This document shows positions 26,137-35,316 of a DNA stretch of 64,000 nucleotides, piece by piece. Under the pieces are notes generated by a model. It was not told the DNA's origin and ran no database searches. It saw only the letters and a list, made by a program, of their open reading frames with translations. The stretch spans positions 186,001-250,000 of the forward strand of contig NZ_ONZF01000003.1 in assembly GCF_900302445.1 (NCBI RefSeq), given 5' to 3'. Each line of letters opens with the position of its first letter. Position 1 is the first letter of the stretch. This DNA is from Palleronia abyssalis (GTDB lineage: Bacteria; Pseudomonadota; Alphaproteobacteria; Rhodobacterales; Rhodobacteraceae). A program made the translations under genes and the position numbers.

Positions 26137-26352
26137 ATGGAGTATATCATCTGGATCGGAACAGCGCTGTCCTGCCTCGGGCTGGCCGGGCTGGTCTATT
26201 GCGTGATCGCGGCACTGCGCGCCAAACGGGCGGGGCTGGACGAAGATGAAATGCGCGCGCGCCTGAAGCGCCTCGTAGGGTGGAACATGGGGGCGCTTCT
26301 TCTGTCGACCCTGGGCCTCGTCATCGTCATCACGGGTCTCTTCCTCGGCTGA
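26137..26352 (+). CDS. Small two-helix membrane protein
   Basis: A 71-residue protein with two membrane segments (about 5-25 and 47-69) separated by a charged cytoplasmic stretch AKRAGLDEDEMRARLKRLVGWNMG. ATG 26137 is preceded by AGGGG at short spacing. It resembles conserved small membrane proteins of Rhodobacteraceae; the function is unknown. It is transcribed in the same direction as the following phosphatase-like gene. Confidence 0.75.
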   Translation: MEYIIWIGTALSCLGLAGLVYCVIAALRAKRAGLDEDEMRARLKRLVGWNMGALLLSTLGLVIVITGLFLG

Positions 26353-26418
26353 CCCCCTTGCCTGAATGGCGTAGGCACGGCACAAGGTTTCGCATCCCCG
26401 CAGCCAGGAAATCGCGCC

Positions 26419-26850
26419 ATGGACATTCGACAGGTCACCCCGACCTACGCGGTCAGCCCGCAAATCCAGCCAGGGGACATTGACGCCCTGGCCGAGGCGG
26501 GGTTCACCCGCGTGATCTGCAACCGCCCCGACGAGGAAGTTGCCGGCGACGAAAGTTCGGCCACGATACGTGAGGCATGCGCGGCCGCTGGTCTGTCCTT
26601 CCACATGATCCCGGTAACCCATGCGGGCGTGACACAGGACCTGATCGATCAGCACCGCACCGCGATCGACACCGCCGAGGGTCCTGTCTTCGCCTATTGC
26701 CGGTCGGGCACGCGGTCCTGTCACATCTGGGCCCTGGGTCGGGCGGGCGAGATCGATGTCGACACCATCGTGCAGTCGGGAGCAGACGCCGGCTATGACC
26801 TGAGCGGTCTTCGTCCCACGTTGATGGCGCTGGAGCAAGCCAGGTCGTAG
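26419..26850 (+). CDS. TIGR01244-family sulfur transferase / phosphatase-like protein
   Basis: A 143-residue protein with a dual-specificity-phosphatase-like fold. It contains VSPQIQPGDIDALAEAGFTRVICNRPDEE and the Cys loop FAYCRSGTRS, matching the C(x)5R active-site signature. This is the small family related to the beta-lactamase-hydrolase-like N-terminal domain of BigR/Blh proteins, linked to sulfide metabolism in some bacteria. The specific substrate here is unknown. Confidence 0.88.
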   Translation: MDIRQVTPTYAVSPQIQPGDIDALAEAGFTRVICNRPDEEVAGDESSATIREACAAAGLSFHMIPVTHAGVTQDLIDQHRTAIDTAEGPVFAYCRSGTRSCHIWALGRAGEIDVDTIVQSGADAGYDLSGLRPTLMALEQARS

Positions 26851-26871
26851 GCCAACGGCGGCGGTGTCACG

Positions 26872-27801
26872 TTACTCGCTGTCCCAAGCGGCGGCCATTC
26901 CGTCCGGAAGCATCATCGTATCGTCTTCCGGCGACAAGAACTCTGCCGCACCGGGCTGTTCCAGCCGAACCGCCTTGCGCCCCCCCGATTGTCCCAGACG
27001 GCCCTCCCCGATCCGCGCACCCGTCGCCCCGACGATCGAGACGCGCCCGATCGATTCGCGTGGAAGGGTCAGCCGGTCCCCAACCCGAAGGGCGCGCATG
27101 GCGGCCACCGTCGTCTCGATCTCGCCCAGAAGGGCGGTGACCTGAAGCTCGCTGCCCATCAGGCGGGCTTCCATCTTCTCGGCCCAGTTGGCGGACTTGT
27201 CAGCCGGGTCGTCGGTCTTGGCCGCCTCGTTGGGAAGGACAAGATGAAGCGTACCCTCGCGGCTTTCGTTGCCCGGAAACTTCAGCGGCAGTTTCCAGTG
27301 ATCATGCGCCGTATCCCGCAGCCCCAGCATGATATCGCGCGGCTTGGACAGGGGCGTCGCATACCGGAACCCCGTGACCGCGCCGGCCATCTGAAGCTCG
27401 TCGATCATCGCCTCGTGCGTGGTCAGAATGCAATCCACGGCATCCGCGACCAGCGCGGCGTCGGTTCCTGTCGGCGTCCGCTTGCGGGGCGGGCGCGTGC
27501 CAAGCCGTCCCAGCGTCTGCTGTTCGACCAGCGCCGCCATCGGACCGGGTTCCAGGATCAAAACGCCCGGTCCGGCCGCTGAATCGAGAAGCAGGGTGAG
27601 CATGCCTTCGCCCATCAGGGGGGCGGCATCTTCGGGCAGGATGGTGGCCCGTCCCGGACGCTCGACCTCGACAGTCAGGCCTGCGCCGCGGGACAGCCCG
27701 TGAACGACCGCCCGCCTCCAGACCCGTTCGGGGCTGGGCGGGGGTGGCGCATCGCGCCGTATGGCACCGATCTTTCGGCGAAGGGGCGACATGTCGGACA
27801 T
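26872..27801 (-). CDS. FliM/FliN-family flagellar motor switch C-terminal domain protein
   Basis: A 309-residue protein. The C-terminal part (about 220-290) is a SpoA/FliN-FliM C domain: MRALRVGDRLTLPRESIGRVSIVGATGARIGEGRLGQSGGRKAVRLE. The middle resembles the FliM core (GMLTLLLDSAAGPGVLILEPGPMAALVEQQTLGRLG). The N-terminal start ATG 27799-27801 is chosen because the long upstream open frame overlaps the kinase gene. It lies outside any flagellar cluster. It may be a motor or export component, or a paralogue with another role. Confidence 0.8.
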   Translation of the reverse strand: MSDMSPLRRKIGAIRRDAPPPPSPERVWRRAVVHGLSRGAGLTVEVERPGRATILPEDAAPLMGEGMLTLLLDSAAGPGVLILEPGPMAALVEQQTLGRLGTRPPRKRTPTGTDAALVADAVDCILTTHEAMIDELQMAGAVTGFRYATPLSKPRDIMLGLRDTAHDHWKLPLKFPGNESREGTLHLVLPNEAAKTDDPADKSANWAEKMEARLMGSELQVTALLGEIETTVAAMRALRVGDRLTLPRESIGRVSIVGATGARIGEGRLGQSGGRKAVRLEQPGAAEFLSPEDDTMMLPDGMAAAWDSE

Positions 27802-27872
27802 CGACCGGGGGAACTCGCTTCTGGCTTGTCCTTTCGATAGACGCCAATTCTTACCAAACCATAAAGTTCGAT

Positions 27873-30545
27873 CTATCCAGCCGCGTGGACGTCGCGCTGC
27901 GCCAGGGGCACCCGCACCCGGAACGCGGCACCACCCTGTCCCGGCAGATACGCGATCGACCCACCCAGGCGGCCCAGGATCTCGCGGCAGATCGCCAGGC
28001 CCAGCCCGGCCCCGCCCGCAGCACGGCTGTCCCCCCCGCGGGCGAATTTTTCGAAGATCATCTGCTGCTCGGTTGCCGGAATGCCGGGCCCGTTGTCGAT
28101 GAAGTCGACCTCGGCCGCGTCGCCCGAAAGGCGAGAAACGATCCGCAACCGGGGCGTGTCGACCCGGCAATACTTGCGGCAGTTCGTTACCAGATTGATG
28201 AAGACCTGTGCCAGCCGGTCGGGATCGGTGCGCAACCGCATCTCTGCCCGCCCCGATCTTTCAATCATCACGGGACCGCCGCCATCGCAGGCCTGAATCG
28301 CCCGGTCCAGCACGTCGGCCAGTTGTGCTTCCTCGATACGCAGGGTCACCTGCCCCGATTCCAGAACGCTGAGATCCAGAAGGTCGTCAAGAAGGCGGGT
28401 CAGGCGTTCGGCCTCGTCCTGAATGATGCCCGCGAAACGTGCGCGGTTTTCCGGGTCCAGCGTTCCTGCCCCGTCGCGCAAAAGCTCCGAGAACGACCGG
28501 ATCGACGTCATGGGCGTGCGCAGCTCGTGGCTGATCTGGCTGAGGAAGGCGTCCTTCTGTACCGACAGGCGGGTCAGTTTCTCGTTGGCCTCGCGTAGCT
28601 GCGTGGCGGTGCGGGCCAGCTCGCGGCTCTGCGCTTCAAGCCGGGCCGAATATTCCATGATCTGCGCCGTCTCGTCGGCGACGCGCATCAACTCCTCAAC
28701 AGAGACCGATCCGCCCCCCGTGATCTGGCCCAGCATGGCGTGGGCAGTGGCCCCGCCCACGGACCCGGCCAGCTCACGTTCGAGCCCTTCCAGAAACTCC
28801 TGATCGGGATCGGGCAGGTACCCCGCCTTGCCTTGCCGGATCGCGGCACTGCGAAACACCGCCTGTGCTTCGGTCGGGCCAAGGATGCGTTGCGCCATGA
28901 CCAGAAGATCCTCGGCCTCGACGTGGGTCGACTGCCAGCCGCGCGCACCGGGCTTGGTGCGAAACACGTTGACCATGGCCGCGCCCTGCAGACGCTCCAT
29001 CGGGCTTGGAAAGGTTAGAAGCGACCCGATCACGAGACCGGCCGTGTTGAACAGGAGCGACCAGATCAGCGCGTGCAAAAGCGGATCCACCCCGCCGATC
29101 CCGAACAGCGCCTGCGGCCGCAACAGATCGATGCCGAAGGGGCCCGACGCCATGACCGCCTGCGGAAGGCCCGTCGCGAAGGACGGCAGGAACAACGTCC
29201 ATCCCCAGATCAACAGGCCCAGCCCCAGTCCCAGCGCCGCGCCAACCCGCGTGGCACCCCGCCAGAACAGCCCGCCCAGCATCGCCGGCAGAATCTGCGC
29301 GATCCCCGCGAACGAGATCAACCCGATCGCCGCCAGCGCCTCGCCCCCTCCCGACAACCGGTAATAGGCATAGCCCAGCGCAAGGATGGCCACGATGGAC
29401 ACCCGTCGCGCGCGGATCGCGACATGGCGCACATCGCCCGAAACCAGCGCACCAGGGGGCCCCGAGCGGAGCCAGATCGGCATGACCACGTGGTTCGAGA
29501 TCATCGTCGCCAACGCGATGGCCGCCACAATCACCATGGACGTGGCCGACGAGAACCCGCCCAGGAAGGCGAAAAGCGCCAGCGCCTCCTGGTTTTCGGC
29601 CAGGGGAAGGGTCAGGACGAACAGATCGGGGTTCGCCCCCTCTGGCATCCGCCCAAGGCCCACCGCAGCGATGGGAAGGGTAAACAGCGACATCGCGAAC
29701 AGGTAGAGGGGGAAGGCCCAAGACGCCGTCGCAAGGTGCCGTTCGTCGGAATTTTCGACCACCAGCACCTGGAACATGCGCGGCAGACACAGAAAGGCCG
29801 CCCCCGCCAGGAAGGTCAGGCCGACCCAGCGGCCCGGCTGCACCTGCCATTCGGCGATGGGCGAGGCGTCGATGATCCGGAACGTCTCGGCCGGGCCGCC
29901 CGCGACCGTGAAGACGACAAAAAGCCCGACCGCGAGAAGCGCCAGAAGTTTGACCACCGCTTCGACGGCGATGGCGGCGACGATGCCGTCATGCCGTTCG
30001 TTCGCATCTAGGCGCCGGGTGCCGAAGACGATGGTGAACACGGCCAGGCCCGCTGCGACCCAAAGCGCGATGGCATTGAGGTCAGGCGCCTGCGGTCCGT
30101 CCGAGAAGACGGCGAAGGACAGCGTGACCGATTGCAGTTGCAGTGCGATGTAAGGGGTCGTTGCGACCACGGCCAGCAAGGTCACCAATCCGCCCAGCAG
30201 GTTCGACTTCCCGAACCGCGAGGAAATCAGGTCGGCGACGGAGGTGATCCGCTGCGACCGTCCGACCCGGACGAGCTTGCGCAGAAGCGTCCACCAGCCC
30301 ACCAGTACCAGCGTCGGCCCCAGATAGATGGTCGCGAACTCAAGACCGGAGCGCGCCGCATAGCCGACCGCGCCGTAAAAGGTCCACGCCGTGCAGTAGA
30401 TCGACATCGACAGGGTATAGACCACCGGCCCGCGCAGCCAGCGCGCCCGGCCGCGCACCGACAGCCTTTCCGCCAGAAACGCGATGACGAAAAGAAGTGC
30501 TGCGTAAAGGACGCAGGCCCCCAGGATCACATCGAAGGCCGGCAT
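27873..30545 (-). CDS. Sodium:solute symporter-fused sensor histidine kinase (CbrA-like)
   Basis: An 890-residue protein. Residues about 1-490 form a sodium:solute symporter-like domain with 12-13 membrane segments (for example WTFYGAVGYAARSGLEFATIYLGPTLVLVG). A coiled linker is followed by HisKA with phospho-acceptor H673 in SQISHELRTPMTS, and HATPase with N box INLVTNCRKYC and FIDNGPGIP. Such fusions (CbrA type) couple transport or sensing of small carboxylates or amino acids to a two-component pathway. It lies directly after its small membrane partner gene (one base gap) and a receiver gene. Confidence 0.92.
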   Translation of the reverse strand: MPAFDVILGACVLYAALLFVIAFLAERLSVRGRARWLRGPVVYTLSMSIYCTAWTFYGAVGYAARSGLEFATIYLGPTLVLVGWWTLLRKLVRVGRSQRITSVADLISSRFGKSNLLGGLVTLLAVVATTPYIALQLQSVTLSFAVFSDGPQAPDLNAIALWVAAGLAVFTIVFGTRRLDANERHDGIVAAIAVEAVVKLLALLAVGLFVVFTVAGGPAETFRIIDASPIAEWQVQPGRWVGLTFLAGAAFLCLPRMFQVLVVENSDERHLATASWAFPLYLFAMSLFTLPIAAVGLGRMPEGANPDLFVLTLPLAENQEALALFAFLGGFSSATSMVIVAAIALATMISNHVVMPIWLRSGPPGALVSGDVRHVAIRARRVSIVAILALGYAYYRLSGGGEALAAIGLISFAGIAQILPAMLGGLFWRGATRVGAALGLGLGLLIWGWTLFLPSFATGLPQAVMASGPFGIDLLRPQALFGIGGVDPLLHALIWSLLFNTAGLVIGSLLTFPSPMERLQGAAMVNVFRTKPGARGWQSTHVEAEDLLVMAQRILGPTEAQAVFRSAAIRQGKAGYLPDPDQEFLEGLERELAGSVGGATAHAMLGQITGGGSVSVEELMRVADETAQIMEYSARLEAQSRELARTATQLREANEKLTRLSVQKDAFLSQISHELRTPMTSIRSFSELLRDGAGTLDPENRARFAGIIQDEAERLTRLLDDLLDLSVLESGQVTLRIEEAQLADVLDRAIQACDGGGPVMIERSGRAEMRLRTDPDRLAQVFINLVTNCRKYCRVDTPRLRIVSRLSGDAAEVDFIDNGPGIPATEQQMIFEKFARGGDSRAAGGAGLGLAICREILGRLGGSIAYLPGQGGAAFRVRVPLAQRDVHAAG

Positions 30546-30546
30546 T

Positions 30547-30816
30547 TCAGTCGCCCTCCGGGCCTGTCCCGTCCTCGGCCCGGACGATCCGCGCCAACCG
30601 GAGTGAGATCGCGAAGGACAATGCGATCAGCCCGCCCCACGCCCCGAACAGGTAAAGTCCGCTGCGCGCGGTAGTCCCGGCCCCGTCGCTCGCCCACATT
30701 AACGGCAGCAGGAACAGGACCATACCCAGAACCGGCAGAAGTCGCGCGGCATCGCCCAGCCGTCGCCGACGGTAACTCGTCCGCTCAAGGAACGGCAATT
30801 CCTTCAGCGGGCTCAT
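30547..30816 (-). CDS. Small membrane protein between receiver and kinase genes
   Basis: An 89-residue protein with two predicted membrane segments (RLLPVLGMVLFLLPLMWA and LYLFGAWGGLIALSFAISL) and a basic N-terminus. Its start overlaps the receiver gene by four bases and it ends one base before the kinase. Such small partners accompany SSS-kinase genes in Rhodobacteraceae; they may help assembly of the transporter-like domain, in analogy with DUF485 proteins of ActP symporters. That analogy is inference. Confidence 0.78.
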   Translation of the reverse strand: MSPLKELPFLERTSYRRRRLGDAARLLPVLGMVLFLLPLMWASDGAGTTARSGLYLFGAWGGLIALSFAISLRLARIVRAEDGTGPEGD

Positions 30817-31199
30817 GCCGTATCGCGTCGATGCGCGAGCGCGCGGACGGCCTCGAGCATTTCGGCATTCGAGAACGGCTTGGTCATGAACACGTCCGCC
30901 CCGATCTCCAGCGCCATCTCGCGCTCCTTGGACTGACCGCGCGCCGTCAGCACCATGATCGGCAGATCGCGCAACGCCTCGTCCGCGCGCAGGTCGGCCA
31001 GGATGTCATAGCCCGACCGGTCAGGCAGCATAACGTCCAGGATCAGCACGTCCGGCATGCGGTCGCGCACGGCCTCGACCGCGCCCCTTCCCTCAGGATG
31101 GGTCGCGACCTGCCAGCCGTCGCGGGACAGCACGAAGCGGATCGCCTCGATGATGTTGGGCTCGTCCTCGATCAGAAGAACGCGCTGTCTGTCGGTCAA
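30813..31199 (-). CDS. Receiver-only response regulator, partner of SSS-kinase
   Basis: A 128-residue receiver domain with phosphoacceptor D55 in LILDVMLPDRSG, acidic pocket E11-D12, Thr in VLTARGQ and Lys in FMTKPFS. There is no output domain. The TTG at 31197-31199 is preceded by AGGAGG at seven bases and gives the normal CheY-like length; a GTG ten codons upstream is the alternative. It overlaps the small membrane gene by four bases and is the likely phosphotransfer partner of the downstream kinase. Confidence 0.88.
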   Translation of the reverse strand: MTDRQRVLLIEDEPNIIEAIRFVLSRDGWQVATHPEGRGAVEAVRDRMPDVLILDVMLPDRSGYDILADLRADEALRDLPIMVLTARGQSKEREMALEIGADVFMTKPFSNAEMLEAVRALAHRRDTA

Positions 31200-31289
31200 G
31201 ACCGACCCTCCTCCCTCTTGCCGGACCACACTCCCCCCGGGTCAGGACCCGTGCATAAGACGGCAGCGCGGTCGGCTTGTCAAAAGGCT

Positions 31290-32537
31290 TCACAGGATCG
31301 CCGCCTCCCGCCGGGCGGGGCAGTCGGCCCGCGGACACAGGCGACACGTGGTGCCGAGCGTTGGCGGAACGTCCTCCGCGGCGCCCGGCAGGATCAGCAT
31401 CGTAGCCCGCGCCGTCAAGGGCCCCCCATACCCCGCCGGATGGTCGAGGGCCACGGAACACCACGTCTCGGCCGGGCGGGCATCGCGGCCGAACTGGCGG
31501 ACGACGTCATGCCGGGGGCCGTGCGGCACCAGAAGCGCCTGGAAGATCGGCCATAGCGCACAGGGCGCGCCATAGCGCGGCAGATCGAACCCCGCCGTGG
31601 GGCGGCGGAACAGGATCGCGCCCGCGCCGTCGCATTCCACCAGACCGACATCGCGCCCCAGCCTTTCGCGCGGCAGCGTGGCGATCCGGCGCATGACAAG
31701 TCCCGGATCGACCCCCGTTCCGGAGGCCAGCGCGAACGGATCGACACCATCTTCCAGCCCGCGCAGCAAGGCGCTGTCCGGCAGCCGGGACGCATCCGCG
31801 CCCGCCCGGGCCAGCACGGCGCCCAGAAGGGCGCGGGCACCCTCGCTCAGATCGCCTTCGACCGGCATGTCGCCTGAAATCGCGAACCCACGCTCGGCGC
31901 ACCATGCCTCGACCTCTTCCTGCGGGCTGACCGCGTCGAATGCGGCCCCCTCTCCGGCGGTCAGATAGCCGGCCAAGGCCTGGGCCGAGGTCGCAAGCCG
32001 CCGACTATCCTCGTCAATATTGCGGTGAAACCGGCGCTGCCAATCGGCCTCAAGCTCTTCCTCGACCAGAATGGCCGCGGAGGATCGGATCGCGGTGACC
32101 ATCGACAGCACATCGTGGACCGAGGCCGAAAGCGCCGGGTCGTGTGCCATTCGGTCGCCCATGGCGGCGATGCGTGCCTCCAGCGCCGCGATACGGTCGG
32201 ACTGCGCGGCAATCAGCGCGGTCCAACCGGGCAGATCGGCGGCAAGGCGTTCGATCTGGTCGATCTCGGGTGGCGGGTCGCTCTCGGTGGCGGCAGCGGC
32301 GGCCATCAAGGCCCGGATCAACCGCGGCCCGGCCCCTTCCGACAGGCGGTGCGGATCGGTTCCCAAGGCGTCCGCCACGGCCGCCAGAACCCGCCCGCCG
32401 ATGCGCCGTTTGTCGTGTTCGATCAGGTTCAGATACGAGGCCGAGATCCCCGCGGCCTTCGCCAGATCCGCTTGGCTGAGACCCCGATCGAAGCGCCGCG
32501 CCCGGATCCGCGCGCCGATCATCCTGTCAGACGCCAA
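31290..32537 (-). CDS. XRE-family regulator of short-chain acyl metabolism type (ScfR/RamB-like)
   Basis: A 415-residue regulator. N-terminal helix-turn-helix (about 8-62: RIRARRFDRGLSQADLAKAAG, ISASYLNLIEHDKRRIGG), a helical middle, and a C-terminal domain ending in the Cys motif CRLCPRADCPARRE. This architecture is that of ScfR/RamB-type regulators that sense acyl-CoA status and control acetate/propionate genes. The TTG start at 32535-32537 has an AAGGAAG site and keeps the family's usual spacing to the helix-turn-helix; ATG 32520-32522 is the alternative. It is divergent from the ABC-acs operon, its likely target. Confidence 0.87.
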   Translation of the reverse strand: MASDRMIGARIRARRFDRGLSQADLAKAAGISASYLNLIEHDKRRIGGRVLAAVADALGTDPHRLSEGAGPRLIRALMAAAAATESDPPPEIDQIERLAADLPGWTALIAAQSDRIAALEARIAAMGDRMAHDPALSASVHDVLSMVTAIRSSAAILVEEELEADWQRRFHRNIDEDSRRLATSAQALAGYLTAGEGAAFDAVSPQEEVEAWCAERGFAISGDMPVEGDLSEGARALLGAVLARAGADASRLPDSALLRGLEDGVDPFALASGTGVDPGLVMRRIATLPRERLGRDVGLVECDGAGAILFRRPTAGFDLPRYGAPCALWPIFQALLVPHGPRHDVVRQFGRDARPAETWCSVALDHPAGYGGPLTARATMLILPGAAEDVPPTLGTTCRLCPRADCPARREAAIL

Positions 32538-32584
32538 CGGAATCTTCCTTTCCTCAAAGGGTGTTTCTGCGCCGCGCCGACAAG

Positions 32585-32627
32585 AAATTTACAGATTGCG
32601 GCACTGCAGCGCGCATAAATTTACAGA
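32585..32627. promoter_or_regulatory. Tandem 11-bp operators AAATTTACAGA, 32 bp apart
   Basis: AAATTTACAGA occurs at 32585-32595 and again at 32617-32627, in the same orientation and 32 bp apart (three DNA turns). Both lie in the 231-bp region between the divergent XRE regulator gene and the ABC importer. In this GC-rich genome two identical AT-rich 11-mers at helical spacing strongly suggest a regulator site. Binding by the adjacent XRE regulator is inferred. Confidence 0.6.
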
Positions 32628-32640
32628 AAAGTTACCAAGT

Positions 32641-32657
32641 GGCAACGGTTTGTTGCC
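32641..32657. promoter_or_regulatory. Palindrome GGCAAC-N5-GTTGCC
   Basis: A perfect 6-bp inverted repeat (GGCAAC GGTTT GTTGCC) lies 13 bp downstream of the second 11-bp direct repeat, in the promoter region of the ABC-acs operon. It may be a second operator for another regulator or the same one. No known consensus is matched with certainty. Confidence 0.4.
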
Positions 32658-32768
32658 TGCTTTGCCGACGCTCCGCAGAATGCAGGCAGTCCTGTAACAA
32701 GGGCCACGACCCTACCGCGGGAGGAGACGCGCGGGCTAAAGGGGCGATCAATCAAACGGGAGGACTCC

Positions 32769-34142
32769 ATGACCAAATCGAACCTGACGCGTCGCGGTCT
32801 GATAAAGACCGGTGCCGCCACGGGTGCGGCGCTTGCCACCCCCACGATCTTTACCGGCGCCGCCTGGGCGCAGGAGCAGGGCTTTACCAACGCCCCCACC
32901 GGCGACACCGTGACCCTTGGCTTCAACGTGCCCCAGACCGGCCCCTATGCCGATGAGGGCGCCGACGAGCTGCGCGCCTTCGAACTGGCGGTCGAGCATC
33001 TGAACGGCGATGGATCGGGCGGCATGCTCCAGACCTTCTCGTCCAACGCGCTGGAAGGCAGCGGGATCCTCGGCAAGCGGGTCGAGTACGTGACCGGCGA
33101 CACGCAGACCAAGTCCGACGCCGCGCGTGCCTCCGCCCGTTCGATGATCGAGAAAGACGGCGCGGTGATGATCTCGGGCGGGTCGTCCTCGGGCGTCGCG
33201 GTTGCGGTCCAGGGCCTTTGCCAGGAAGCCGGCGTCATCTTCATGGCCGGCCTGACCCACTCGAACGACACCACCGGCAAGGACCGCAAGGCCAACGGCT
33301 TCCGCCACTTCTTCAACGCCTACCAGTCCGCCGCGGCACTGGGTCCCGTTCTGGAGAGCCTCTACGGCACGGACCGCAAGGCCTATCACCTGACAGCCGA
33401 CTATACCTGGGGCTGGACCACGCAGGAATCGATGCAGGCCACGACTGAGGCGATGGGCTGGGAGACGGTGAACAACGTCCTCACCCCGCTGGCGGCAACG
33501 GACTTCTCGTCCTACATCACGCCGGTCCTGCAATCGGGCGCGGACGTACTGTTCCTGAACCACTACGGCGGCAACATGGTCAACTCGCTGACCAACGCCG
33601 TGCAGTTCGGGCTGAAGGAAGCGCAGGCCAACGGCAAGGACTTCCAGATCATCGTTCCGCTGTATTCCGAGCTGATGGCGCGCGGCGCGGGCGAGAACAT
33701 CGCCGGTATCCCCGGCTCGCAGAACTGGGACTGGAAGCTCGAGAACCAGCTGGGCGACCGCTACAAAGGCACCAATGCCTTCGTGCAGTCCTTCGGAGAG
33801 AAGTACGGCTTTCCGCCCTCGCAGGCGGCCCACACCTGCTACGCGCAGACGATGCTCTATGCGGATGCGGTGCAGCGCGCCGGCTCGTTCAACCCCTGTG
33901 CCGTGGTCGAGGCACTGGAAGACTTCGAGTTCGACGGCCTGGGCAATGGTCCGACGCTGTATCGTGCCGCCGACCACCAGTGCTTCAAGGACGTCGTGGT
34001 CGTGCGCGGCAAGGAGAACCCGGAAAACGAGTTCGACCTGGTCGAGATCGTCGAGGCCACCCCGACCGAGCAGGTCACCTACGATCCCGACCACCCCATG
34101 TTCGCCGGCGGCGACCTGGGCGAGTGCAACCCGGGCGCCTGA
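32769..34142 (+). CDS. Tat-exported ABC transporter substrate-binding protein (branched-chain amino acid/urea/amide type)
   Basis: A 457-residue type I periplasmic binding protein. A twin-arginine signal (R8-R9 in LTRRGLIKTG, cleavage after AWA at about residue 34) precedes the domain: VTLGFNVPQTGPYADEGADELRAFELAVEHLN and SGGSSSGVAVAVQGLCQEAGV. The subgroup is close to urea/short-chain amide and branched-chain amino acid binders. ATG 32769 follows GGGAGG. It heads an operon of two permeases, two ATPases and acs, which suggests a small carboxylate-related ligand; this is inference. Confidence 0.9.
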   Translation: MTKSNLTRRGLIKTGAATGAALATPTIFTGAAWAQEQGFTNAPTGDTVTLGFNVPQTGPYADEGADELRAFELAVEHLNGDGSGGMLQTFSSNALEGSGILGKRVEYVTGDTQTKSDAARASARSMIEKDGAVMISGGSSSGVAVAVQGLCQEAGVIFMAGLTHSNDTTGKDRKANGFRHFFNAYQSAAALGPVLESLYGTDRKAYHLTADYTWGWTTQESMQATTEAMGWETVNNVLTPLAATDFSSYITPVLQSGADVLFLNHYGGNMVNSLTNAVQFGLKEAQANGKDFQIIVPLYSELMARGAGENIAGIPGSQNWDWKLENQLGDRYKGTNAFVQSFGEKYGFPPSQAAHTCYAQTMLYADAVQRAGSFNPCAVVEALEDFEFDGLGNGPTLYRAADHQCFKDVVVVRGKENPENEFDLVEIVEATPTEQVTYDPDHPMFAGGDLGECNPGA

Positions 34143-34153
34143 TGCGTGCCCCC

Positions 34154-34175
34154 GCCCCGGCGTAACCGCCGGGGC
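34154..34175 (+). other. Stable hairpin between binding-protein and permease genes
   Basis: GCCCCGGCG (34154-34162), loop TAAC, CGCCGGGGC (34167-34175): a perfect 9-bp stem twelve bases after the binding-protein stop, with no U tract. It probably protects the upstream mRNA 3' end from nucleases, giving more binding protein than channel, as in many ABC importer operons. Confidence 0.6.
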
Positions 34176-34280
34176 GACCCTTCCGGCCCCGACGCCGGGA
34201 CTTAACGACATGACATCTACGCGGTCGCCGGCCTCCCCCTGGGGGCGCCGAACCCCTTCCCTTCATCAAAGGCGAGGCCC

Positions 34281-35312
34281 ATGGAAGCCATTTTCCTTCA
34301 AATCCTGAACGGCCTGGACAAGGGATCGGCCTATGCGCTGATCGCCCTTGGCCTGACCTTGATCTTCGGCACCCTGGGCGTCGTCAATTTCGCCCACGGC
34401 GCGTTGTTCATGATCGGCGCCTTCTGCGCCGTCACGCTGCAACGCATCTTCAACGCCAGCTTCACGACGATCGACGAAAGCCGGACCGACTTCCTGGGCA
34501 ATCCGATGCAGGTCCAGACGCCGTATGTCGAAGCGTGGTTCGGCCCCGAAATCGGCGCCAGCATCATCGACTGGTCGGTCCCGCTGGCCATCCTGCTGGC
34601 GATTCCGGTGATGCTGCTCGTCGGCTTCATCATGGAGCGCGGCCTCATCAAGCACTTCTACAAGCGCCCCCACGCGGACCAGATCCTCGTGACGTTCGGC
34701 CTGGCGATCGTTCTGCAGGAGGTCATCAAGTATTTCTACGGCGCCAACCCGATCCCGACGCCCGCGCCCGACGTGTTCCGCGGGTCGATGGATTTCGGCG
34801 TGCTGCTGGGCTTTGACCCCAACGTCGTCATCTACCCGATCTGGCGTCTGGTCTATTTCATCTTCTCGCTGTCGATCATCGCCGCGGTCTTCGGGTTCCT
34901 GCAATTCACCACCTTCGGCATGGTCGTTCGCGCCGGCATGGCGGATCGCGAGACGGTCGGCATCCTGGGCATCGATATCGACAAGCGCTTCACCATCATG
35001 TTCGGCATCGCGGCGGCCGTCGCGGGTCTGGCGGGCGTGATGTACACGCCGATCAACCCGCCGAACTACCACATGGGCATGGACTTCCTGGTGCTGTCCT
35101 TCGTCGTGGTCGTCGTGGGCGGCATGGGCTCGCTGCCCGGTGCGGTGCTGGCGGGCTTCCTTCTGGGAATTCTCGAAAGCTTCGCCTCGACCACCTGGGC
35201 CATCGGCCTCGTGCCCGGCATCAACCAGATCATCATCTACCTCGTCGCCATCGTGGTGCTGCTGACCCGTCCGCGCGGTCTGATGGGCCGCAAGGGCGTG
35301 ATGGAGGAGTAA
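34281..35312 (+). CDS. Branched-chain/urea-type ABC transporter permease (LivH-like)
   Basis: A 343-residue inner-membrane permease with about eight membrane segments. Family motifs are [35 protein letters not shown] at the N-terminus and [22 protein letters not shown] (cytoplasmic loop contacting the ATPase). [21 protein letters not shown] lies near the C-terminus. An insertion of about 60 residues after the first segments ([16 protein letters not shown]...) makes it longer than LivH. Followed four bases later by the second permease. Confidence 0.92.
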   Translation: MEAIFLQILNGLDKGSAYALIALGLTLIFGTLGVVNFAHGALFMIGAFCAVTLQRIFNASFTTIDESRTDFLGNPMQVQTPYVEAWFGPEIGASIIDWSVPLAILLAIPVMLLVGFIMERGLIKHFYKRPHADQILVTFGLAIVLQEVIKYFYGANPIPTPAPDVFRGSMDFGVLLGFDPNVVIYPIWRLVYFIFSLSIIAAVFGFLQFTTFGMVVRAGMADRETVGILGIDIDKRFTIMFGIAAAVAGLAGVMYTPINPPNYHMGMDFLVLSFVVVVVGGMGSLPGAVLAGFLLGILESFASTTWAIGLVPGINQIIIYLVAIVVLLTRPRGLMGRKGVMEE

Positions 35313-35316
35313 TCCA

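Noticed and set aside
27799-27872. CtrA site upstream of the FliM-like gene
   Set aside because: TTACCAAACCATAA looks similar but does not match TTAA-N7-TTAA.
32748-34211. 487-codon minus-strand open frame opposite the Tat-exported binding protein
   Set aside because: Shadow; the plus-strand frame has a Tat signal and binding-protein motifs.
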